A stretch of DNA of 14,554 bases from Cylindrodendrum hubeiense (Eukaryota > Ascomycota > Sordariomycetes > Hypocreales > Nectriaceae), in assembly GCA_014621425.1 (NCBI GenBank), contig JAANBB010000695.1:1-14554 (forward strand). The letters run 5' to 3'. The position numbers and the translations under genes are program-made. How positions within the stretch are numbered: position 1 is the first letter of the stretch; each line of letters begins with the position of its first letter. Positions 1 to 8,118 of this stretch are shown here, piece by piece. The notes under the pieces were generated by a model. That model saw only the letters and a list, made by a program, of their open reading frames with translations. It was not told the origin of the DNA and ran no database searches.

Positions 1-813
1 TCGAGGAGCGCCGACTTGCCCTTGCGGATGGTGCCGCCGTAGATCATGATGAAGGGCCGGTTGTGGCGCGCGGCCGCCATGACGACGCCGGGCATGTTCT
101 TGTCGCAGCCCGGGATGGAGATGTTGGCGTCGTGGTGCTGCGCGCAGGTGACGGACTCGATGGAGTCGGCAATGAGCTCGCGCGTCTGCAGGGAGAAGCG
201 CATGCCTGGTGGGCGAGTGTTATTCGGGCTTGTTGCGTCGTGTTGGCGGTTCTGGAAGGGCTTCACTCACCTTCACCTCCCATGGTGATGGCGTCTGACA
301 CGCCAACGGTGTTGAACTGCCATCCCAGCATGCCCTCCTTCTCAATGGCCTTTTTCACAATTTGACCGAGGTCGAGGACTAGCTTGTTGTAAGTTTATGC
401 TCATTGTCCTCTTTCTCATGTCACTCACGATGAGTACTAGGCTCGGTTAGCATCTTAGGATTCCTCAATTGACAACTCCTTTCTTTCATCCAATACTCAC
501 TTGCACGGGTTTCCCTGCCACCAGACCGTGGCAACGCCGACCTGGGGCGCAGTCTTCATCATCTCCCTGTTAGGGACACCGGCTCCGTAGAGCATGGCCT
601 GAACTCGGCTCAGCTTCCGTCTCACTCTCAAGACAGCCGCCAGACGGGGCAACATACCTGGGCGCCGGGATAGTCATGTTCACGGGTAATCTTGGCCGAC
701 CAGCGGTTGAGCGGCCCGCCGGGGGGCAGACAGGGGAATTGGATATAGTCCTTGGGGGCCTTGGGATCGCGAGTGGGGGCCGGGTCGGCGCTGGCCTGTT
801 GATGGTCCGCCAT
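1..813 (-). CDS. Dihydroxy-acid dehydratase (IlvD/Ilv3 family), 5' part, five exons, cut by window edge
   Basis: Dihydroxy-acid dehydratases are Fe-S enzymes that turn 2,3-dihydroxy-3-methyl acids into 2-keto acids, the third shared step of valine and isoleucine synthesis. Exons on the minus strand: 813-658, 598-501, 436-429, 378-271 and 205 onward; the introns are 59, 64, 50 and 65 nt with GT...AG ends. The spliced reading gives about 191 residues of the roughly 570-600 usual for the family. Family motifs appear in order: GNPCN near residue 84 (first Fe-S cysteine), [17 protein letters not shown] near 108-124, [15 protein letters not shown] near 149-163 (second Fe-S cysteine and catalytic-core lysine) and [12 protein letters not shown] near 173-184. 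The third cluster cysteine would lie beyond the edge. The start at 813 gives an acidic, arginine-poor N-terminus with no mitochondrial presequence, unlike classical Ilv3, so this is probably a paralogue. Family assignment is firm; the cellular role is inferred. Confidence 0.93.
429..436 (-). other. 8-nt micro-exon (exon 3) of the dihydroxy-acid dehydratase gene
   Basis: Exon 2 ends two bases into a codon at 501 (donor GTGAGT). The next conserved residues, HLLDLGQ, cannot be reached by any single AG acceptor without a stop or the wrong frame. An acceptor GAGCCTAG preceded by GCTAAC opens an exon TACTCATC, followed at once by a donor GTGAGT; the following intron (379-428) ends in GCTAG. Splicing through these 8 bases yields GNPCNTHLLDLGQ, which matches the family pattern in this region. 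This is a deduction from frame and motif, not from transcripts. Confidence 0.85.
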
Positions 814-822
814 GGTGGGAAT

Positions 823-1430
823 CTAAACCGAGGTTAGATCCTCTCTGTATGTGGGTTAATAAACTTGGGTCCCGGATTCAATGTGTCAACGGGGACTGTC
901 TGGGTGGAAAAGTGTGGGTGAATCTAGGGTGTCGTCGAAAATCAGCACGTTGCCTTCATCCAGCAACAGTGAATCAACGAGCAGCGATGTCGGAGAAAGA
1001 AATAATCAAGCAAGGCCCGGCCAGACAGGGGAGGACAGGAGGACGCGGACAACAAGGTGAAAGGGAAAATGTGGTGCGACGGGCCTCGTGGGTGTGCGGC
1101 GCTCGGCGTGCGGAGAGAGCGGGTGCGGAGAGAGTTGGGGTGTGGCGTCTTGTCTACCCGGTGCTAACAGACAAAACAACTGGAGCCCGTTTGCAGCGAT
1201 TGGGGATGGAGGCATTGCTCATCGGTGAGAGACAGGGAAGCAAGCCAGCCCGGTGTTTCTTCTGCCAGGGATATCACTGGCGGGCGACGACGCCCGACGG
1301 AATTGCGGTTGCCAACCTGTGTGCTGGCGCCGCCGAGGGCACATGGCGTGCGGGAGTGTACTTAGGGCTTTCTCTGGCCGAATAGAGATTGAAGGCGACG
1401 GGAGAGACGGGAAATAGCAAAGCCACTCAC
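823..1430 (-). promoter_or_regulatory. Possible 5'UTR intron of the dehydratase gene
   Basis: On the minus strand a CTAAC branch-like site and TTTAG acceptor lie 9 bases before the dehydratase ATG. A strong donor GTGAGT sits at 1430. Joining them would remove 608 nt. The upstream side of that donor is in a phase that does not join in frame to the ATG, so if the intron is real it is in the untranslated leader rather than an added N-terminal exon. Only splice signals support this. Confidence 0.3.
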
Positions 1431-2894
1431 CACAAGTAACCTGGGTACAACCGTTTAACGGATTGATGTGAAGGAGCCCGAGATGGCAGAGCAAAAGGCC
1501 AGCAAAAGGCCACCCGCAGGAGAAACACACGGCTCGGCACGACGATGACGAAACGCCTTCACCCCTCTTCACGATCCCTCCATCCTCGCTGCTCTGCCCA
1601 TTCCCCCGCCGCTCCCAATGGACAATCCCCAGGCGGCCATGCTCGTCCCCAGAACCTGGTCACAGCCGGCTGCATTCCCGAACGTAAAAAAGGCCCAGCG
1701 AGGAGAAAAAAAGCTCCACCGCAACCCCTCCTCCACAGCATCGTCCATTGGCCTCGTCGAATGCCCGGCCTCGGCTTAGCAATCGACGGGGCCACGAGGC
1801 CGCAACGGCTCCCAGGGAAGGCCCCTCCATGCGTGCAGCTGCTGCCGGCTAGTGCAGGGCCCCGGTTGCCAGAGGTCTGCTCACGCGCCGCCGTGGTCCG
1901 CAGTGCCGGGCTAGACTGCCTCGAGACGGCAAAGAGGGGAAGACATGGCGAGATCCACATTAAAATCGTCCGGCATCGAGTCCAGGTGAGGCAGCGGCCA
2001 GCCGGCGTGTGGTGGCGGCGGGAGGTACGAGGAATCATATGTCAAATCCCATCGGGATGCCATCTGTTTCGACGTTTTGCTGCTTACCGCCTCTCGGCTC
2101 ACATTTGACATATCTCATCTGCATCGGAACCGCAGCGCGCTCGGACCCGGCTTCCTTTGTTGACTCCGGCCCAGGGCCCCGGCTCCAATCACGGCCCACC
2201 TCCGAGTTCCCGACCTCCGGGCCGGCCGTCGGGGGGCCTCTGCCCACCCGATGCACGGAGGCGACGTGGTCCACGCCGTCCGGGCACCGTGTCCTAAAAC
2301 ACAAACCCGCGCTTTTCACCCGTCATCGCCTTTGTCCAGCTCGCGCAAAGCGAACGCCGAGCCTCCGAAAGACAGGATGAGAAATTCCCACCTTGTGGAA
2401 CTCGAGATAACAAAAATCGACCGTCGCATGCATCCTCGATGCAGGCGCATCAGGCCGAGCGCCACCCTACCACCCCGTCATCAGCACAATCTGTTGCGTC
2501 AGATAGCACATGCCAAACGGGCCGTCGAGAGAAAAAAATAATATCACGCAAAGAGAACCCAAAATTGAGGCCGTTTCCCGTGCCCAATGCTAGCGGCAGC
2601 CACGAGCCATTTCAATTGTGCGCCAGCCATGGCGTCTCTAGTCGCTCGCTACCGTGACATCGCCATATCGCAGCATTGCAAACGGGGGTCCGGCATTCCC
2701 CATATCCGCGCAGATCCTACAACCATGACGCACGCCCTGTCTCGCCAGTCGCCTGCGGGAGAAAAACGAAACATATCGCTCGCCTTCCCCTTCTACGCTT
2801 CAAACCGTCGATCATCCGGTTTCACATTGCTTCACATCGACACGAAACACGGGGCAGATTTTTCAAGAGCGTAAATAGACTAAACATTTGTTTT

Positions 2895-2915
2895 GCCGGC
2901 GAACTATCCGCCGGC
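2895..2915. repeat. Perfect 7-bp inverted repeat with 7-nt loop
   Basis: The arms GCCGGCG (2895-2901) and CGCCGGC (2909-2915) flank AACTATC. The all-GC stem is short and lies in otherwise AT-richer sequence. It could form a hairpin or be a dimeric binding site; chance occurrence is also quite possible. Confidence 0.5.
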
Positions 2916-2999
2916 CTAGCCAATCCCCTATCTCCTCCAACCCCAAAGACGTGAAGTAACCTCATGTGCAGGAAGCGGTGTGTAGGCCAGACTCCAGAC

Positions 3000-3655
3000 A
3001 GGCGTCGAGTTTCGTCACATCATTTCGTGAGTCCTGCTATAGGGGACTAATACATAGAAAAGGTGAGCAAATAAAGAAAATGATAAAAGGAAAACTGGAC
3101 AGCGACGTCTCAACAGAAAAGGAGAAATGAACAAGAGACGACAAGCAAAGAGATCCAAGCCGTCCGGCTGGTGTGCAATTCCTCCAAACCAAGTCGAAAA
3201 AGGAAGAATTGCTGTAAAAACGGTTTCTCCAATCCTCGAGGTTTGCCCTTCATGTCCTGTAGCAGAACCCCGTATTCCGATCCCCTTTTTCCCCATCTCG
3301 TGAGAATGAATCCCATCCACTAAACAATACTCGTCTCGTTAAAGTAAATGAAATGAAGCAATAGCGCGCAAGCCATAAAACGAATTGAAATGAATGATAG
3401 GGTCGTCAAATGGAGAGGCACAAGTAAAAACGCCCCTGCACCGCACGCGCGGTGCTATGTCGACTGAGGATAGATGTGCACCTTTGCGTCCTATACAAAG
3501 GTACCACCACCACAGGATGAGAATCAAAGAATGATGCCAATAAAAATATAATGTGCGTATATAGTACACAGGCAAAAGACCATTGGTGGAGTCTTCGCCG
3601 TTTCCCCGCTCACGGGGTGATTGAGGCAGATAGAGATGATGTTGGAGAAAGCAGC
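3000..3655 (-). other. Probable 3'UTR/downstream region of the Myb-like gene
   Basis: Sequence just downstream of the Myb-like stop codon (minus strand) is visibly more AT-rich than its surroundings, as 3'UTRs in GC-rich fungal genomes often are. Frames of about 70-100 codons exist on the minus strand (for example 3015-3320), but they begin without good context and resemble no family. I did not spot a canonical AATAAA on the minus strand here, so the 3' end cannot be placed. Confidence 0.4.
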
Positions 3656-4741
3656 TTAGTGGGCAGGTTGCATCATGCCGAAGCGCTCCTCTTCCATCCT
3701 CCTCACGATATCTCTATCGCGAGCAGTCCTCGGGTCCGCGTCGATACCGAGGATCGATGAGATGCGGGTCTTGTCTTGACCTTTGCTCTGGGGATCCCTC
3801 TCTCCATTGCCCGGGCTTGAGATGGGTGTGATGGGTGTCAGCGCAGTCTGGCTGCAGCAGATGCCCGTCTTCCACGCCTGCTCGAGAGAAGTAGGGGAGA
3901 CATTGGGTCCATACTCGTTGGCAACCGCAGACCAGAACGAATTGCGGTGGGCCGAGTAGATGGAGTGGAGGCGAGAGAGATCGACGTGAGCGGCTGTGTG
4001 AGCCTGCATCGAGGACGTGGGGAGGCCTGAGCAGTCGAGACGAAGAGGAGGGGTTGTTCGTTGGTGGCTAGGAGGGCCATGGTGGTAGGGAGCAGAGTGG
4101 TGAACAGAAACGTGGTTGTCCGCGACCGGCGAGGCATACGTTTGGGAGTTCGATGTGGGGTGTGGGAGAGCCATGGCTGAGGGCTTTGGGAGGATGGCCG
4201 GCAACCGGGGCACTTCTCCGGAGGTCATGATACTGGGGAGCTGGATGCAGTTGCTGTTGCCGTGGCTCGGGGGAGGCGGGCTATAGCTGCTGATGGAGCT
4301 GGCCAGGGGGCGAGGCCGAGCGAGACACGCTTTCGCGGGCCTGACTGGGTGCCCTCTGTACCATGGGAGGCGAGTGGTCGTTGGAGGTGCCAGCAGACGA
4401 GCAAGACGCAGCACGCTTGCGTCGGTTGCTGCCGTGGGAGAGCTGGTGGTAGTGAAGACGGCATGCCAATTCCGTCTTCTTGAGATGCGCTGCAATGTAC
4501 TTGTAGGGCATCTTCTGGAGGCGAGTCTGGAGAAGATAGTGCTCCTGCATTGACGTGTTAGTAGATGTTTCCACCAATCGCTGGATAGTAGTAGTCGACT
4601 TACCTCGTCCTCGCTCCAAGCGCGTCCGCCGCCGGTGGATGAAGCCTTACGAGTCTTGGTGACACCGTAGTCATGACGGTCCATGGTATCCCGCATGGGC
4701 ATATATGGCCCTTGGGCCTGAGCTGTCTGTCTACAAGACAT
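3656..4741 (-). CDS. Myb/SANT-like putative DNA-binding protein, frame interrupted near 4281-4310
   Basis: Exon 1 (4741-4604, 46 codons) ends in GRAWSEDE. A 59-nt intron (4603-4545; GTAAGT, CTAAC, CAG) joins it to exon 2, which begins EHYLLQTRLQKMPYKYIAA and continues HLKKTELACRLHYHQLSHGS. Together these form a SANT/Myb-like helix-turn-helix with its tryptophan, acidic first helix and basic recognition helix, followed by NRRKR, a possible nuclear signal. That frame stops at 4281-4283. The next frame, entered near the G5 run at 4306-4310, carries a Ser/Pro-rich linker and a conserved-looking C-terminus (YSAHRNSFWSAVANEYGP, RISSILGIDADPR, then a charged end) to the TAA at 3656. One base less would give a 341-residue protein. 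Likely nuclear regulatory protein; target unknown. Homology to a fungal family is from recognition only. Confidence 0.8.
   Translation of the reverse strand: MSCRQTAQAQGPYMPMRDTMDRHDYGVTKTRKASSTGGGRAWSEDEVSRLLLSSDWWKHLLTRQCRSTIFSRLASRRCPTSTLQRISRRRNWHAVFTTTSSPTAATDASVLRLARLLAPPTTTRLPWYRGHPVRPAKACLARPRPLASSISSYSPPPPSHGNSNCIQLPSIMTSGEVPRLPAILPKPSAMALPHPTSNSQTYASPVADNHVSVHHSAPYHHGPPSHQRTTPPLRLDCSGLPTSSMQAHTAAHVDLSRLHSIYSAHRNSFWSAVANEYGPNVSPTSLEQAWKTGICCSQTALTPITPISSPGNGERDPQSKGQDKTRISSILGIDADPRTARDRDIVRRMEEERFGMMQPAH
4281..4310 (-). other. Frame break within the Myb-like gene (G5/C5 run)
   Basis: In the SANT-domain frame the reading runs SRSASPPGQLHQQL then TAG at 4283-4281. In the +1 frame the same stretch reads ASSISSYSPPPPSHG and leads to the conserved C-terminus. 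The overlap contains five C's on the coding strand (4306-4310). I found no canonical GT-AG intron of length 1 modulo 3 that would join the frames: the nearby GT sites are poor donors or too close to an AG. Most likely a 1-base insertion, either real or an assembly error. Confidence 0.65.
4545..4603 (-). other. Intron of the Myb-like gene
   Basis: The 59-nt intron has donor GTAAGT, a CTAAC branch site about 14 nt before the end, and acceptor TGCAG. It falls inside the SANT-like domain between SEDE and EHYLL. Its length is 2 modulo 3, so an unspliced transcript stays open in the frame used by the C-terminal half but loses the helix-turn-helix core. Confidence 0.88.
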
Positions 4742-5400
4742 TTTCCTGAGCTCGATGTCGTTACTGGAGGTGTTTATCCTCTCTTAAAATGGGCGATTGG
4801 GTATCTTTGAAGTGAATACAGAGACAAAAAGTCGTCGTGAGTCGAAAGAAGAGAATATCGATGGTATTCTTTGGTGGTTGTGGTAACCAAGTCGAGAAGA
4901 GAGAGCCAGGCGGGTAACGCTAGACCACGCAGAAAATCGTAAGGGATTGATCGTTTCGAGAGAGAGAGAGAGGGCCGAGTGTCCTTGAAGTTTGTCCCGC
5001 GAGAATAACTCGAAAAAACCAAGGCACCGGAGATCGAGGGAGTGGCTCCACAAGAAATTGAAGATTGGATCAAGAAGTCGTGGTATAAAAAAGGCGTTTT
5101 GGTTGAAAAAAGGTCGGTTGGATTGTACGTTTCAAAGGAGTGTCAGCAGCCAAGCCAGTTGGGAATCCAGCGTGTTAAGGAGAGTGGGTTCTGGCTGCGG
5201 AAAGTCAGAAGAAGGGAAAAAATGAAGAGGGGGAAGAAAGAATAGAAACGCAACAGCGCTTTCCCACGAAGATCGGTAGAAGAAAAAGGTGATGGATAGA
5301 GAGGAATGACATCCAGGTGAAGAAGAGAGGGAGAAGAGAGGGAGTAAATAGATTGCGGGAGGGGCATGTGGTATAATAAGTTGCAGGTTGGAAGTCCACT
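4742..5400 (-). promoter_or_regulatory. Leader and core promoter region of the Myb-like gene
   Basis: Read on the minus strand this region is pyrimidine-rich, with a (CT)n run at 4958-4972 and long CT/TTC stretches at about 5200-5350. Such tracts are common around fungal transcription starts and leaders. A weak TATA-like TTATTATACC occurs near 5370-5380. No transcription start can be fixed from sequence alone. Minus-strand frames here of 70-100 codons look like random leader sequence. Confidence 0.45.
4958..4972. repeat. (GA)n microsatellite
   Basis: About 7.5 units of GA on the plus strand, which is a CT tract in the Myb-like gene's upstream region. Such GA/CT tracts are often nucleosome-poor promoter elements, but here they may be simple slippage repeats. 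Confidence 0.85.
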
Positions 5401-5419
5401 TGGGCCAGGTCGTCAGGTA

Positions 5420-5458
5420 CCCAGGTCTAGTGCCCAGGTTTAGTGCCCATGTTTAGTG
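5420..5458. repeat. 13-bp tandem repeat, three copies
   Basis: Three adjacent 13-bp units: CCCAGGTCTAGTG, CCCAGGTTTAGTG and CCCATGTTTAGTG. Units 1 and 2 differ at one base, and units 2 and 3 at one base. It lies at the far upstream side of the Myb-like gene, next to a field of CCAGGTA motifs. Confidence 0.85.
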
Positions 5459-5473
5459 GAAGGGCCTACTGTA

Positions 5474-5526
5474 AGGTACGCCAGGTACCGAATGCAGCAG
5501 GCATGCCAGGTATGCCAGGTACGTAA
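5474..5526. repeat. Cluster of GCCAGGTA motifs
   Basis: GCCAGGTA occurs at 5480-5487, 5505-5512 and 5514-5521, with an AGGTACG variant at each end. Related AGGTACC words occur just upstream (5415-5422). It looks like a degenerate short tandem array. Low-complexity AGGTAC(C) arrays are common in some Hypocreales, which is only a weak taxonomic hint. Confidence 0.7.
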
Positions 5527-5931
5527 GGCAGTGTAGGGTACATAGTAGCTGTGCCCTGCAGATTGCAACGGCCACAGCGGTGATGATGGATGTTCGGGAC
5601 CATGTCAGGGACCAGGCCGGGACCGAGCCAGGGCCACGCCAGGACCAGGGCCCTGGTCGAAGGTAGTGCAGTAGTGGCAGTAGTGAGTGTAGTCTAAGCC
5701 TGGCCTGCCGAGTGAGCGGTGCAGCAGACAGGCCGCAGACACACACAACACCACGAACCAAACCCAGATGGACCAAACCTGCGACAAGAGCGGCCATCAC
5801 ACGCAGACGGTTTTGGTCTCCTGGTTGACTTGTTTTGTCTCGTGTCGCCTGGTGTGTGGGATGTGTTCCGTCCCGTTGTCCGGTTCCTGCGTCTCGTCTG
5901 CCCTTCCCAAACGTTTGGAGACGGAGCGAGG

Positions 5932-5966
5932 GGAGAACGGAGAACGGGGAACGGAGAACGGAGAGG
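5932..5966. repeat. 7-bp tandem repeat GGAGAAC, five units
   Basis: Five adjacent 7-bp units: GGAGAAC, GGAGAAC, GGGGAAC, GGAGAAC and GGAGAGG. The repeat is purine-rich on the plus strand with strong strand asymmetry. GAGAAC-like words have no specific binding factor I would name here. Confidence 0.85.
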
Positions 5967-6469
5967 GCGACGGCGAGAGGGAGTGACTGGGGCCGCCTCC
6001 TGGAAACCAACCTCGGAGAATAGACGACACAAGTTTCTCACGAGGTCACAGGCGAGACAGGCACGGGAAGCGAGTCCGTCCCTCGTATGTATGGACTTGC
6101 GGTGACCCAGATGGCAATTGTTTGGGCCTGTATTTCGGCATCACGGACCAGATCTATCAAAAAGGAATATGGAGCGAAGCCCCCAGCGTCAAGCGAGGCG
6201 GTCCAGCGGGCCCCCCACCGCACCAACGCGCGCATCTGGCCTCGTCAGGTCTTTTTGGGGGCGAGGCAAAAACCTGAAGACGGCTTCGCTGAGAGGTTCG
6301 GCTCCCGCAAGATCCATGGCGGGCAACGGTCGCCACCGTCGTAGCGTCGCCTCAATCAAAGTTTCGTCCGCCCGGATTGGCCCCCGGGGGGTGTGAACGG
6401 GGAGCATCTGGGACGGGCGAGCCCTGGTCGTGCGAGTGGTGTGGGCGATGGTGTCCAGAAGCAGAAGCC

Positions 6470-6587
6470 GCCCAAGCAGCAAGCATGCAGCAGTAGGTAT
6501 CCAGCATGATCCAGCATCGGCCAGCATCAATCATCCAGCAGAGATGGATGCGAGCAGCAAGCAGCACGCAGCAAGCACCGGGCCTGT
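6470..6587. repeat. Degenerate CAGCA/CCAGCAT repeat field
   Basis: CCAGCATNNN occurs three times with exact 10-bp spacing at 6501-6530, with a further ATCCAGCA at 6533-6540. It is flanked on both sides by GCAGCAAGCA-type words, so the field spans about 120 bp. No frame across it looks coding. Confidence 0.7.
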
Positions 6588-7731
6588 GCGGCACGGGCTG
6601 GTTAGGTAGTATTAGTCCTGCTTGGCATCCGATCTTGCGAATTGCGAGGGGACTTGGGGTTGTGCTAGGTGCGCTTTAGGTGTGCTAGGTATAGTGTAGA
6701 ACGCCCTGTGTTGGCGCTCGAGGCTACGGCAGAGTCGTCTCGACTCCTGTCAGACAAGGGAGGGCCATCGCCCGGTGGCGGGGTTGCACCGACCTCAGCT
6801 TCAGGTGTTCCTGGCCGCGCGCGATAGACCCTCGCCCACCCCCCGCGGCGCCGCGACAGGGTCCCCTGATTGGCCGAGCCGCCGCCTTTCGAGGGTTGCC
6901 GCCGCCCCGTCGACTCCGTGATAATGGAGCGATGGAGTCGTCAACTGCAGTAGGTTGAATCCTGCCTCTGAACCTGTGATCTGTGTATCGTCTGGTCTGT
7001 CGTCGGCCGGCGGTGGTCTGTGGCCTGGGGTCTGTGTGCGATCTGGACGGACGCATGGCGACATGTGGGAAATTGTGGGCTCTGGCGCTCGTGCTGCATC
7101 CCGCCCATACATACAGATTACAGTACAGTAGTTTGGCGTCTCATGCGCTCCTCTTGCACATGGCTGTTCCCGCGGTTTCGCTCCAGGGCTGTTCCCGGCC
7201 AAGAAGGTGGCTTCGTTCCTGTTCCATGCTTCTACCGTCTCTGCGCTACGCAGCACCAGGCACATTCCCAATATCTTCCCTGCCTGGTCCGGGCGTCCGC
7301 CTATAGCGCATCCATCCACATCCACCGCCGGCATGGCCAGAGACACCAGACGGTCCCAAGTGTTTGGTTTGGAGTGGTTCCATCGAAACAGGCCCCAACT
7401 GTTTCCTCTGCTGCACGATCCCTGCCCACCCGTCCCCCCTCAGTCCGTGTGATAGGTGGGCGAGAGATCTCCCGTGCAAAAGGCACACCCGTCATCAAAA
7501 GCGGGCTCGGTTGTCAGCATGCGTAAATGTCCGCAATGGCATCAGTCCCATCTCGCCATCTCCGCTTTCAGCAGGTCTGTACGCAGGTACGAAGAGGTAA
7601 ACAACTAATTAGAGACCGAAACCGAACGCAAATTTCCCAATCACCACACTTTGCCAATCCATCCCGCTCGCTTGCTTCACCATTGTTGGTAGTCCTCACG
7701 CCGGCCCACCAGCTCGCCAGCTTGCCCGACG

Positions 7732-7775
7732 AACCAACCAACCAACCAGCCAGCCAGCCAGCTAACCAACTAACC
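7732..7775. repeat. Compound tetranucleotide microsatellite (AACC/AGCC)n
   Basis: Eleven consecutive tetranucleotides: four AACC, three AGCC, AGCT, AACC, AACT, AACC. It is uninterrupted in register and therefore arose by slippage with later point changes. It is non-coding in context. Confidence 0.9.
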
Positions 7776-8067
7776 GGTGCATCCTTCTGCAAAAACACCC
7801 CGCGCCGTCCTCCCAATCCGCCCAGAGCCCGCTCGTTTCCAGCCCAGTCAAGCCCCCGAAAGCCCAGTTGGCCGGGGTCAGGGAGCTTGAAACCCGCTAG
7901 CGACACTGGCGTAATTTCACCTCAGTATCAGGAAGCCATTCGCCATGGGCCCGTCGTGATTGGCGGGATCAACTCTGCCAGTTCTCGCATCGCCGGCTTT
8001 GTCAAAACAGCGACGACCCTGGAGTCCTCTGTTTTCCATGTTCGATGCCGTCCCAAGTCCCCCAGTC

Positions 8068-8118
8068 CGTACGAGGGGGGTCTTGTGCGAGGGGTCTGTA
8101 CGAGGGGGGTGGCGAGGG
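8068..8118 (+). repeat. G-rich direct repeat, possible long-loop G-quadruplex
   Basis: GTACGAGGGGGGT occurs twice (about 8069-8081 and 8098-8110) with a TGCGAGGGGTCT copy between them. Four G runs (8075-8080, 8091-8094, 8104-8109, 8116-8118) are separated by loops of 10, 9 and 6 nt. This meets the idea of a quadruplex with relaxed loops but not a strict short-loop rule. Confidence 0.5.

Larger units (their letters stand above)
814..2999. other. Spacer upstream of the dehydratase gene, no gene seen
   Basis: This GC-rich stretch holds several open frames of 60-190 codons on both strands, but they overlap one another, are rich in Arg, Pro, Ser and Cys, and show no family motif or sensible exon chain. 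It presumably contains the dehydratase promoter. I looked by eye for a Leu3-type CCG-N4-CGG site and a Gcn4-type TGACTCA site near the gene and found no clear copy in the first 700 bases. A small inverted repeat at 2895-2915 is listed separately. Confidence 0.55.

Noticed and set aside
849..2110. Several overlapping open frames of 100-190 codons on both strands upstream of the dehydratase
   Set aside because: They mirror one another on opposite strands as expected in GC-rich DNA, lack motifs, and do not chain into exons with good splice sites.
4340..4544. A second canonical intron that might repair the frame of the Myb-like gene
   Set aside because: Candidate donors here (GTACAT, GTACAG, GTGTCT, GTCTTG) are weak, give the wrong phase, are too near the acceptor, or would delete the SANT core.
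6260..6310. GAGAGGTTCGGCTCCC resembling a tRNA B box
   Set aside because: No A box at the right distance and no cloverleaf can be drawn around it; the similar GAGTTGAATCCCC near 9530 fails for the same reason.
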